A model generated the notes under the pieces. That model had not been told where the DNA came from and made no database searches. It saw only the letters and a program-made list of their open reading frames with translations. From Fistulifera solaris (Eukaryota > Bacillariophyta > Bacillariophyceae > Naviculales > Stauroneidaceae): 64,000 nucleotides of DNA. The DNA is taken from positions 1,056,501-1,120,500 of the forward strand of contig AP026127.1 of the NCBI GenBank assembly GCA_030295235.1. The letters are read 5' to 3'. This document shows, one piece after another, positions 1 to 9,586 of this stretch (within the stretch, counting starts at the first letter, position 1; each line of letters opens with the position of its first letter). The position numbers and the translations under genes are program-made.

Positions 1-589
1 CATATTTCGCTGAATCAGTTTCTTGTTCCGGTGAGTCCAGTATATTTAGAATGGCTTGTGCGTAGGGCGACGTTGCGTGCGATGGCGGTTTACCACGAAC
101 ACCGGCATGAAATTCGACGCTCGGCAAATAGGGCACCAGGAATAATTCAGCTTCTTCCGGGTCATACGTACGCAAGCAGGAGTTGCGAAGCAAGTCGTGC
201 ACAATGAGTTCCGTGGAGAATTGTGCCGTCATGCTGTGGGGATAATACTGCTCACGTGCTTCCCTTCGAATCACTTGAAGCACTTGATCCCAGGGGTACT
301 GGGGGAAGCTAGTATTATTGTTGCTTTCATTTGACAGAATCGACCCACGCCATTCAGGTTCTCCCGGAGAAGGATAAACATAAACTTTCCGGTACAGACT
401 TGAGGTTCGAAAGACGCATTCGTCGTCGAGTGTGTCCTGATTTGCCGAAGAGTCATCCGTCGTCAAAGGCAACCAAGCGGAACTAATTGAAGAAGAATTC
501 GGTAAAGCAACTGGTTCGAAGCGAAAAAATATCGAGAACCAGAGAAACAGTAACACAACCGCTGCGAGAAGTCTAAAAGTGCGTTTCAT
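1..589 (-). CDS. Exostosin-family (GT47-like) glycosyltransferase, N-terminal part
   Basis: The minus-strand frame is open from an ATG at 589 to the left edge (196 codons, no stop), so the gene is cut by the window. Residues about 7-22 form a hydrophobic signal anchor behind MKR, as in type II Golgi enzymes. Further in come a KVYVYPSP stretch, a Y-x-E/F-S-T-E-L-type helix and RTYDPEEAELFLVPYLP. Together these match the start of the exostosin domain, where a strand K-[VI]-Y-V-Y and the DPxxADLFxVP signature are typical. The expected role is sugar transfer in the Golgi lumen; donor and acceptor cannot be told from this fragment. The family call is recognition of the signature; the substrate is unknown. 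Confidence 0.72.
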   Translation of the reverse strand, partial: MKRTFRLLAAVVLLFLWFSIFFRFEPVALPNSSSISSAWLPLTTDDSSANQDTLDDECVFRTSSLYRKVYVYPSPGEPEWRGSILSNESNNNTSFPQYPWDQVLQVIRREAREQYYPHSMTAQFSTELIVHDLLRNSCLRTYDPEEAELFLVPYLPSVEFHAGVRGKPPSHATSPYAQAILNILDSPEQETDSAKY

Positions 590-1216
590 CTTTGCAGCAT
601 TTGTGAAAACGGCAGGATGAAGCGTGCAATTTTGTTTTTGAATTACCGCTGTCCTTTGTCGTCTTAATCACTTCTAGCGCATGATAGGATTAAGTACATA
701 TCGAGTCAATGTTATATATATCGTCCACGCGCTTTCGGATGTGTGTCGAACACTGTTATTATTTTGTTGCATTCATTGCGTTTTGTTGCGTCTTGTCTTT
801 ATTGAGCGCCAAGTCGCCGGGACTGGAAATCAGTTGAGTCGGAGATTGTTTCCGCTACTCTCTACACTATAGTAAATGTTCATCTCATCATTAGGGAGTA
901 TTATTATTATTTCATCACAAAAGGGGATGCGATTGCAAAATTTAATTGCGAGGCAATCCATGCTAACACCATCGTCAACAACTAAACCGGAATCTTCCAT
1001 GCTGCAGATCAGTGATCGTTCACGATACACGGATCGACAAGTTTCCGTTCTTTCCCGACTTAGCGCAAAGATGATTATTTGAGGAAGACCGAAAATGGCG
1101 GTTTAATTTCGATCGTCGAGCCCTGTACAAAAAAAAATTGTCATATTTCATATACATGTATTTATATCAATTGACCATTATACAGGCCAGGAGTCTATTC
1201 GGTGATAAGCGTTGTT
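590..1216. other. Intergenic stretch
   Basis: This lies between two minus-strand genes. Short open frames of 60-70 codons occur on both strands but show no domain or bias that would support coding. It should hold the promoter of the GT47 gene and the 3' end of the next gene. Confidence 0.5.
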
Positions 1217-2011
1217 TTAGAGCATGCTCTGTTCCGGGGCATTCATCGAGCCGTCTTGCATTTCCAGAACACTTGTAGGAGAACTAACGCCTGCTCCACG
1301 GGGATTCGACGGACGGTGCAAGCCTCTGGAGTAGTTGAAATAGAAAGCGGCAAGAGACGATGGCACTTCCGGTAGAACAGGAGAATGACTCTGTTGGGCA
1401 AAAGGATCAAAATTGTAGCACAGATTTTCTGGCTGCTGTTCGTCGAAAGCCGGATCAAAGTCGCTGTCGTCCTCTTGCAGAGAAACCAGTTCGAGAGCTG
1501 GTAGAAAGCTTCGACGCGGTCCAAACGCCGGAACAAAGCGATCTTTATTTCCTTCCGATCCTTCCGAAAAGAGAAGTTTCGGCATGAGAGGACACTTCTT
1601 CGAGAGGCGACTGCTTTCCGCGTCTCCCTGAGTTAAATAGCCGTCTGCGATGCAAATGTTTGCATCATGATTCACTTCACTAGCATATGCGGAAGTATTG
1701 ATAGCTTCAGATGACACGATTGGAAAGTCAATTGCACTTGGTTGTTTAGGATAAAATATCATAGAATCATGATCTCTGTGATCCTCGGGAATCTTAGCTA
1801 GCGTCTCGACGATTCCTTGAAGAACTTTCGTTTTCGTATTCGCAGTGTTTCTTGGGAAGTCTACTAACTTGTCCTTCCTCGGATTGCTGGAGTTCACGGT
1901 GTACGAAGTTTCGATGGTGAGCTTCAGATCGCCTCGATCTTTGCTTACATCGAGCATCGCTGGGCCCTCGAAAGGGACGGACGTCTGGATCACTTTGTTA
2001 TGATGATCCAT
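1217..2011 (-). CDS. Hypothetical protein, acidic, 264 residues
   Basis: An unbroken frame runs from ATG at 2011 (MDHHNKVIQ...) to TAA at 1217-1219. The frame stays open upstream to 2185, but that part is rich in Cys and hydrophobics and looks unlike the rest, so the start at 2011 is preferred. The protein is rich in Ser, Pro, Asp and Glu, with no transmembrane segment, and a Phe-Asp-Pro-Phe type patch follows an acidic run near residue 215. I do not recognise a domain. It may be a largely disordered regulatory protein. Confidence 0.5.
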   Translation of the reverse strand: MDHHNKVIQTSVPFEGPAMLDVSKDRGDLKLTIETSYTVNSSNPRKDKLVDFPRNTANTKTKVLQGIVETLAKIPEDHRDHDSMIFYPKQPSAIDFPIVSSEAINTSAYASEVNHDANICIADGYLTQGDAESSRLSKKCPLMPKLLFSEGSEGNKDRFVPAFGPRRSFLPALELVSLQEDDSDFDPAFDEQQPENLCYNFDPFAQQSHSPVLPEVPSSLAAFYFNYSRGLHRPSNPRGAGVSSPTSVLEMQDGSMNAPEQSML

Positions 2012-3625
2012 GTGCAAACGTTTCGTAAAGAATGGACAGAGATTGCAACAAAGAATACCAGATGAACCAATTCGTGTGATACACCCGATGGAAAATGGGA
2101 AATGATAGAGATGAGCGATTGCACAGTGCAGAGAAACAGTCAAAGTGTGACCGAGAAAGTCTGGCAAGCCTGATTTTTCCTTCAAGCGAAGGGAAAAACT
2201 CTCGCAGATGCCTAAATTTCATCGTGCAACACTCCAAACCATACAACAGACGGATGGGGCCTTCTTTGACACCTGCCGCTCGAAGAATGACGATTGATGA
2301 TGAATCTTCAATCTTCTCACCCCAAAATTGGAACTTGCGAGTTGTTATTGGAAAGGCGACATTCTTCGCAAACTTCGGGGGAGAAAACTACGTACGGAGT
2401 ATTACATTAGGATAATTTAACTGCCACAGTTAACCACAAACCGTCATCCATAATACCTAAATCTGATCTCGGATACTTAACGTAAGTCATCATGAATGGA
2501 GTACTTTCTCCAAAGATCTTATCCCTATATCTTTGAATGATTAGTACTTATTGGATACTACTTCATTTTTCAGATAGTGCCCACAGATTATACAGTATAG
2601 CGGATACAGTAATCACGGGTGCTGGGAGACAGAAACAAGGAACTTGGACCTCTGTTTGACATTATTATTTGACCTGTTGACGACGCGACACCAGGCAAAT
2701 GTGAAAAGTTCAATTGTTGTTTAGATAAGATCTGTGACCGTGATGTGCGATTTGATTTGGGTCTTGGGCATGATGCATGATCTTGGGTTCGGTGGCTATC
2801 GGCGATGACGGTTACTCAGCGTCTCAGGTTTTACTCCGTAGCAGTTAGCTAGCCCTTTACCTTCTACAAGCTTCCCTACCTGGTACGCCCTTTGCTGCTT
2901 GGTCGAGGTGAATGTAGGACTTGAAAATTATCTTTCATTGTGTTGGATGCAGGAAGTCTTTGAGCGCAACGAACAAAACACACAAGACTAACTTCATGAC
3001 GAGGATCACGAATATCTCAAGGTCAAACAATGATGGAATCACTCCCATTCCGCTATCTGGTAAGTTGAGGCCGCTGTAGACTGGTAATGGAAGCCGGAAG
3101 GTGAGAAGCGGCCATATTCGCTTCATACTCACGGACGGGCATTACTTTATTACTCACTTAGCCTCTAGACTCTACTAGAGTTCATCTCGTGATTGTCATA
3201 GATCGTACTGCATGGTCCGCCGACTTATGGTACGGTACCTTAGCAGGTAATCTTCTTTGACTACCTTCCAGCTAAGAAGATAAGGCGTCGCCTTGAAGAG
3301 ATTGGACTAAAAAACACCCAAGTGGTGCATTGGTACCGGGGTGTATATGTACGATCCATCTTCCTGTAGTGAAGAAGTACCGTCTGACCTGTTTCTATAT
3401 CTTAGCGGTACTTATTCTAATTAAATCACCGAAGGACTGTAGTATAATAAGTAGCTCATGCGTTAGAAAAAATTTTTGGACGACTTTTTTCGAAAAGTGG
3501 AAGTCGTCGTCGGACTAACAAAATAATAATCACAAGGACGAACGATTGAAAAGAGACTTTTTTTAATAAAAAATAAAAAAACAATAGCGACAGCAACATC
3601 GTTGCTTGTTAATCAAGGAATAAGA
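2012..3625. other. Intergenic stretch of about 1.6 kb
   Basis: No convincing gene is visible. A small hydrophobic minus-strand frame at 2935-3126 has an ATG but no other support. The last 100 bases before the next gene are A/T-rich, with T and A tracts at 3558-3585, and probably belong to its promoter. Confidence 0.45.
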
Positions 3626-4943
3626 ATGAAAAACATCGTGTTTTTATCAATTGCAGTGCTTCTGGCTTCGGCCACCTCGTCACTAGGCGAGGTCTTGGAG
3701 TTGATAGATGAACCTTGTCAAAACTATGAAGAAACGTCGGCGGCCCTGCAGGAGGCTAAAGCAGCATGGGTAGATCCTCAGTGCTATGATTTCAGCTATA
3801 CTTTTACAGGGTTTCAAGTCGGAGAGCCGGTACCACAAGCCGTACAAGTGCGGAATGGTGTGGCGGAGACTGGTAACAAAACGATGGATGATTTCTTTCA
3901 AATGATTGAATCGTTGTGTGTGGAAGGTTGCCCAGCCGAGGGAGCTGCTCGTTGTGAAGTAGAATATGCTCTCGAAGGGTATCCTATGAATATTTTCATT
4001 GACATCGACCAATATCAACCCGATAACCGAAGAGCATATACAATTGAAAATTTTGCGTTTATCGAATGTGACGGTGAAGAGAAGCCCACGGATGTTCCTG
4101 TCACGGAAAACCCGAGCGAAGAACCTCAAGAAACAACTGCACCAAGGTATGTTCATCTCGCTAAATTAATGCTTTTAACGACAGCATCCCTCTAACACTT
4201 TGTTTCCCCTAATAGTTCGGCTGTACTACCTGGTGACGAGCCGACAGCTATTCCAACTCAAGGGGCACCAGCGGATGAAACAGTTACCAGTATTCCCACT
4301 CAAATGGGCACCATTGATGAAACAACAACAATTAGCCCTACGCAGATGACTCCAGTGGACGAGAACGCAACAAATAGCCCAACTCTAGTAGCCACCACGA
4401 CTAGCCCGACGGCAATATCCACCACCAGCAGCCCGATACCAATCAACAGCACGTCAGATCTTGAGTCGCGATCGACAGTCGTCTTGAATGGATTCCGCAT
4501 TAGTCTAACACCTGACCAGGAAAATTCGCTAGACGATACGATGCTGGCCAACGTTATCACGGACTATTTACGGGGGGATCTGGAAAAGTTGGACGGCTTT
4601 CTCGATGTTCGACTTGTCACTATGGATGAGGATGTTGCAGGCCAGGCAGGAAGACAAGCGCAGCCATTTGAATCTCGCATGTTCTTTGGGAGGCCTTTTT
4701 GACGGCGAAGCACCGGAAGAGTCGGCTGTATTAGAAATACAAGATGCTGCATTATCGGACAATACAGGAATTCAAAAAGCGCTGGACGACGGTGGTGTCG
4801 ATGCTGTACTGGTTGAAACCGAAATTTACGAGAAAGAAAGTCTAGGGACGGAAGATCCTGCGGCGTCGGGGGCTGTGAGATCACGCTGTACGCATTTGCT
4901 CTCGCTCATCGCCGCTGCAGCATCGCTTTTCGTTGTTGTCTAA
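3626..4943 (+). CDS. Secreted Thr/Ser-rich protein with C-terminal anchor
   Basis: Two exons, 3626-4146 and 4216-4943, flank a 69 nt intron (donor GTATGT, acceptor AATAG). The start is the ATG at 3626, which opens a classic signal peptide (MKNIVFLSIAVLLASATSS). The ectodomain has paired cysteines (Cys in EPCQNY, DPQCYD, SLCVEGCP, ARCEVEY, IECDG). A mucin-like Thr/Ser/Pro linker of about 100 residues follows, then a second acidic domain and a final hydrophobic tail (LLSLIAAAASLFVVV) typical of a GPI-anchor signal. The frame breaks at the T5 run 4696-4700; with T4 it reads through to the stop at 4943 (415 residues). It probably sits on the cell surface or wall. No known family was recognised. 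Confidence 0.62.
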
Positions 4944-5223
4944 CCAATAAAAATGCAATAAAGAAGGCATTTAGTTTTAGCAAAGTGGTAGAACTGCTTG
5001 GTTTTCTATTCCTTCGTAGCTCTAGCCTCTAGCCCTAACTATTTTCTAGCTGAGTCAATCGGACTGTCCGTGTTCCGTGATCTGACTTCGTAGTACCGTA
5101 TAATGACTATGACTGTTTGACTGTGACCGATGCTAAACAAGATGACTGCGACGACAAAAAATACGGAGTAATAGGTATCTTGAGTATTGCCATCATTAGG
5201 ATTGGCAGCACAAAGCGCATATT

Positions 5224-5640
5224 ATGGTCGTCAATATGTTAAAGCAGGTCTTGCTCATCCTTTGCTGCTATTCGATTGGCGTTGTGAACAGTCAATGTGG
5301 CTCGCAACAGGCTGTGGTGGAAAGCTGCTTTGCTGAAAAGTGCGCATCACAAAATTGTTCCGTGAAATACGATTTGACGGCGAATTTCACCTTTGAAGAC
5401 CTAGACAACGATGCCAAACTCTGTGATGCTTTTAATACGGCCATTTGTTCAACCGTTAGTTGTTGTTCTGCTTGCAGCGAAGAAACAAGAACGTTTGGTC
5501 AATGCACGCTCGATGCGAATTCGCAAGCTCTCAAGGATTGCGCTTTTGATACGTGCGGTTTGAACAGCGGAGGAGGGCCCGCTTCATCAGTGACAGGTGT
5601 ATTAATTTGCGCGTTGATGTTGATCCCTGGAATATTTTAA
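5224..5640 (+). CDS. Small secreted cysteine-rich protein
   Basis: A 138-residue single-exon gene. Residues 1-23 form a signal peptide (leucine-rich core, likely cleavage after VVNS). The mature part contains 12 cysteines, including a CC pair, which implies a disulfide-rich fold, and two N-glycosylation-like sites (NCS, NFT). The last 18 residues are hydrophobic (VTGVLICALMLIPGIF) with no charged end, which suggests GPI anchoring. It lies 280 bp downstream of another anchored secreted protein on the same strand, so the two may act at the same surface. Function unknown. Confidence 0.62.
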   Translation: MVVNMLKQVLLILCCYSIGVVNSQCGSQQAVVESCFAEKCASQNCSVKYDLTANFTFEDLDNDAKLCDAFNTAICSTVSCCSACSEETRTFGQCTLDANSQALKDCAFDTCGLNSGGGPASSVTGVLICALMLIPGIF

Positions 5641-5901
5641 GGCATCAAGAAAGGGCTAATCGTTGGCCTATGGGGGGAAGAGTTTGATAGTTGGGACGAG
5701 TTTCATCTTAAACACCGATTTGGCGCGATATATGTCTCCATTGATATCTTTTCATGTGCTATTCGTCGCTCAAAGGTGAAAGAGGTTGATTCTAATTTCA
5801 CTTAATTTCAAATAAAGTAAAAGAAGTTACTGCTTGCGTCTGTCCAGAGGAGTAGGAGAACTATTCGCCATACCATTTGCTTCTCCCGTCGACCATTTAT
5901 C

Positions 5902-7494
5902 TTACTCTTTTCTCTTTTCGGTGTCAAGCTTATCTTGGGGCGTTCCTTGAACCTCATCCAATCTCTGGCCGGATTTGTCGCCCATGGTGTCGTCATTACT
6001 GTTGCCAAATGAGAACGTCTGTTTCATTGCCTCCTTGACTTCGTGCAATTTCTCGCCGATCTTTTCTGTGATACTCTCATCTTTGTCAACGCCTGTTTCG
6101 GTGCCCTGATACGTTGGCTTACTGTCGATAAAATCATGTCTCGTTTTATCATCCATCTTCTGCTCATTCTCATTGCCTATGGTGAATTTATCTTCGACAG
6201 ACCCGTCGGGAGAGGAAGAAAACGTCTCTTTGACGGCCCTCTCCATATCACTCATTTTCTCACTGACTCTGTCGCTTATATACTTGTCGTCGTTGGATGC
6301 AAATTCTTCTTCGGCTCTTCCCTTACTTTCCCTAGCTCTGTCCATCATTTGGTCGCCCATAGACTCGTTGCTGCCACTAGAAAAGGTCTCTTTCATCGAT
6401 TCCCCCATGCTGTTGAGCTTCTCGCCCATTTTCTCGCTCATAGTTTTGTCGTTGCCAGAAAACTCGTCCTCGGAAGCTTTATCCATTACTTGGTCGCCCA
6501 TGGAGGGGTCGCTGTCGCCACTGAAAGTATCTTTCATCGATTCCCCCATGCTGTTGAGCTTCTCACCCATTTTCTCGCTCATGCTTTTGTCATTGCCAAA
6601 AAATTCATCTTCGGCTCTTCCCCTGCTCTCCTCGGCTTTGTTCTTAACCTTGTCGCTCGTAGACTCGTTGCTGTCGGTAGAAAAGGTCTCTTTCATCGAT
6701 TCCCCCATGCTGTTGAGCTTCTCGCCCATTTTCTCGCTCATGCTCTTGCCATCGTCGGGGGTCATTTTGTCTTTAGCCATCTCCTTCATTTCATGAAACT
6801 TGTCCTTCACTTTTTCACCCATGCCTTTCTCATCGTCACTATCGCTGCTGCTCGTACCGCTGCTAGTGCCATCGCTGGTTCCGCTGCTCGTACCGCTGCT
6901 GGTGCCTTCGCTGGTTCCACTGCTCGTACCGCTACTCATGCCGTCGCTATCCGAGGACCCGTCGCTCACTGACCCGGCGACCTCCTTCAGCGTTTTGCTG
7001 TCTGTATGGCCAGTATTCTCATCACTATCGGGCGTAAGCGTGTCTTTGACAGATTGTTTCATGTCGTTGTATTTCTCGCTCATTTTGTCTTTCATACTGG
7101 GAGAACTGTCGTCGAGATCTTTCGGATCGGATAGAAACATCTCTGAGCTTACTTTCAGGTCTCCCTGGAAAGATCCGGGAGCTTTATCTCCAATTCCCTC
7201 GTACTTTTCAGAAGGAAACGTATCGAATAGAGTATCTTTGGTACCTTGGTACTTTTCTTTTGCTTTCTCGCCCATAGTCTTGTCATTGGGTTCGGAGGAG
7301 AATGTTTCCTGAACGGCTCTCTTAACCTCATTGAACTTATCACTGATTTTCTCGCGGAAATTCTTGTCGTCGCTGGAAAATGCCGCTCGGGATGATCGCA
7401 ATACTTCGCTGACACCATTTTGAAGGGCCAACAACGAGCGACGCTGGTGCGAATAACGGCCAGCCCGAGAGGATGCTCTTGCAATGAAAGACAT
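5902..7494 (-). CDS. LEA-like repeat protein with mitochondrial-type presequence
   Basis: A single unbroken frame of 530 residues. I chose the ATG at 7494 because it opens an Arg/Ser-rich, acid-free leader (MSFIARASSRAGRYSHQRR) ending near RAAFSS, as in mitochondrial presequences. The frame continues to 7584, but that start would bury the leader. The rest is very hydrophilic and Lys/Glu/Ser/Met-rich. It contains repeats of the form K-M-G-E-K-L-N-S-M-G-E-S-M-K-x-T-F-S at about 6380-6460, 6530-6600 and 6690-6760, plus related K-Y/F-x-E-x-K-x-A-V-K/Q-E-T-F units and an S-G-T-S run (about 6840-6950). This is LEA group 3-like composition: amphipathic helices that form on drying and protect membranes or proteins. 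The location is inferred from the leader only. Confidence 0.6.
   Translation of the reverse strand: MSFIARASSRAGRYSHQRRSLLALQNGVSEVLRSSRAAFSSDDKNFREKISDKFNEVKRAVQETFSSEPNDKTMGEKAKEKYQGTKDTLFDTFPSEKYEGIGDKAPGSFQGDLKVSSEMFLSDPKDLDDSSPSMKDKMSEKYNDMKQSVKDTLTPDSDENTGHTDSKTLKEVAGSVSDGSSDSDGMSSGTSSGTSEGTSSGTSSGTSDGTSSGTSSSDSDDEKGMGEKVKDKFHEMKEMAKDKMTPDDGKSMSEKMGEKLNSMGESMKETFSTDSNESTSDKVKNKAEESRGRAEDEFFGNDKSMSEKMGEKLNSMGESMKDTFSGDSDPSMGDQVMDKASEDEFSGNDKTMSEKMGEKLNSMGESMKETFSSGSNESMGDQMMDRARESKGRAEEEFASNDDKYISDRVSEKMSDMERAVKETFSSSPDGSVEDKFTIGNENEQKMDDKTRHDFIDSKPTYQGTETGVDKDESITEKIGEKLHEVKEAMKQTFSFGNSNDDTMGDKSGQRLDEVQGTPQDKLDTEKRKE
6361..6760. repeat. Coding repeats inside the LEA-like gene
   Basis: Three near-identical blocks of about 75 bp, each containing TTTCATCGATTCCCCCATGC, start near 6391, 6533 and 6694. 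They encode the repeated K-M-G-E-K-L-N-S-M-G motif on the minus strand. Copies are more alike in DNA than the protein repeats require, so they are recent expansions. Confidence 0.7.
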
Positions 7495-7941
7495 GATTGA
7501 TAAAATTTTATTGAAGTTTATACGAAGCGATCGCAAGCTCGGTGTAAAGTGTAAAGAGACCTTAAGACGCTCAAGAGAAGGCAATTACTAAAAAAAGACG
7601 ACTCTTTTGCGAATGAATAGTAGGACGCCCTCCCGTGGAAGAATGAGCGTCGGAGCGCCGAACCTTCTTTTTCCTTCTCTTTCATGATGCGCTTCTCTTC
7701 TTTTCACGTACAACTCAGTTCCTTAGTTTTGAGAACGGCATAGAGTTGTTGAAATCCTTGTGGATGACAAAAGAAGAATGACAAGAAAAGCGCGGCGTGC
7801 ATCTTTATTGCGCTGGCTAAACACTGTTACCTCTGTGTCTCGAACACGTATTTCGGATAGCTCACCAATCTTGTTATAGTCTAAAGTGTATGTTACCTTT
7901 TTCCAAGACCGGATTGCACCTTGGGTCATGAACGTGCTAAA

Positions 7942-8640
7942 ATTGGTTGTTTACACAGAAACGCTGTTTGTTGATAAAAATCCGTCTCTAAACTATCTGG
8001 GAACAGCACGGAATCGTTGTATGATCCATAACAACGACATACAACGTTCCTTGAACGTGCACATAATTTTCGTGCGACGAACGCAACTGGTCCAGAATTT
8101 CTGGACCATCCACAGAATTTCTGTATGATTTCATGGCGATTTCCAGAATTTCTGGAATTTACACAGAAACGCTGTTTGTTGAAAATTTATGTCTCCAAGC
8201 TATCTGGGAACAGCACGGAACTCTTGTATGATCCATAACAGCGATGTACAAAGTTCCTGGAACGTGCACATAATTTTCATGAGACAAAACTTCTGGTCCA
8301 GATTTTCTGGCCTTCATCCAGAATTTCTGTATGATTACATGGCGATTTCCAGAATTTCTGGAATTTACACAGAAACGCTGTTTGTTGAAAATTTATGTCT
8401 CCAAGCTATCTGGGAACAGCACGGAACTCTTGTATGATCCATAACAGCGAGGTACAAAGTTCTTGGAACGTACACATAATTTTCGTGAGACCAAAACTAC
8501 TGGTCCAGATTTTCTGGCCTTGATACAGAATTTCTGTATGATTACATGGCGTTTTCCAGAATTTCTGGAATTTTCACAGTAGCGCTGTTTGTTCAAGACA
8601 AATCCGTCTCCAGATTGTTTGGAAACAGCGCGGACTTTAG
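7942..8640. repeat. About 207 bp tandem repeat, 3.3 copies
   Basis: The phrase ACAGAAACGCTGTTTGTTG or close variants begins near 7954, 8162, 8368 and 8576, giving periods of 206-208 bp. Each unit also holds a CTATCTGGGAACAGCACGG block. Several near-palindromes CCAGAATTTCTGG and related CAGAATTTCTG motifs lie within each unit. No gene spans the array. It lies 5' of the LEA-like gene, in a region without other features. Confidence 0.8.
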
Positions 8641-9001
8641 ACTAGGTGTTTCACTGCACTGAATAAGTGGACAGTAAACTTCATTGGTAGTGCACACGTA
8701 GTTTTATATCGGCGCGAGTCGTCCTTGGTGCCCCATTTGATTTCACTGTAGCTCCAGAATGTTGTACGTATTTCTCCAGGACTGAATTTCAGGGTAGGTT
8801 GCGAGTCCGTCATCGGCGCAGCTCGCGGGGCACGCACACTTCAAACTAAAGACTAGCTTCAAAGAAGTTAGTCACCAACGCTGCAATCTATGTAGTACCA
8901 CGTACAATCATAGAGCACACTACAAACTAGAAAGACCTTTATTTGAAAAAATCCAGTCTACTACTTCTTATTTTTTTAACAAAATAGATAGAACGCCGGT
9001 C

Positions 9002-9392
9002 CCGAAACCAAAAGGAGCCCAACTCTTTACACGAGGAGCATGAAGAAAGAACACCAATTTGAGTCTCACTGCACCAAGATACCGAGCTACAGGTGATTCA
9101 ACACATGAGTCGCACCCGCAGACGGCACATCTGGCGTCTTAACGAGAGATATGGGTCCTAACTTCATTGCAACGCGAGAGTTGGCTTGCCCTCGCCTAGA
9201 TCCCAAAATCAAAAGGAGCCCAACTCTTGCACGCGGAGCTAGAAGAAAGAACACCATTTTGAGTCTCACTGCACCAAGTCACCGAACTACGAGTGATTCA
9301 ACACATAAATCACACTCGAAGACGGCGCATCTGGCGTCTTAACGAGAGAATGGGGCCCTACCTTCATCGCAACGCGAGAGTTGGCTCGCCAC
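9002..9392. repeat. About 202 bp direct repeat, two copies
   Basis: The segment beginning AAAAGGAGCCCAACTCTT at 9009 recurs at 9211 with about 10% differences and ends in CGCGAGAGTTGGC in both copies (near 9165 and 9375). No open frame is conserved between copies. The sequence differs from the 207 bp family to its left. Confidence 0.7.
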
Positions 9393-9586
9393 GCCTGGCC
9401 AATTGATTGGGTTTTGAAAGAAAAACACAGAAAAGATTTTGGATTCAAGAGTGATCGTACCTTGTCACGGTCGCTGCCAGTTATTCTATCGTCGAGTTCA
9501 ACGCAACCGGGATGCCAGCACCTCCTCATGACATTCTCTCATCCTCCGCTTTTCTGGCCCCAAGATCAATAAATCATTTTATTGAA

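Noticed and set aside
2935-3126. Small hydrophobic minus-strand frame
   Set aside because: Length is within chance and no supporting signal was found.
4588-4649. Very short intron explaining the frame change in the secreted protein
   Set aside because: Any GT-AG pair of the right phase is under 60 nt. Removing one T from the run at 4696-4700 restores the frame more simply.
6043-7312. Long plus-strand open frames opposite the LEA-like gene
   Set aside because: They mirror the repeats of the minus-strand gene, are extremely biased (Leu/Ser or His/Leu) and lack a targeting or domain signal. The minus frame has a sensible presequence and LEA-type repeats.
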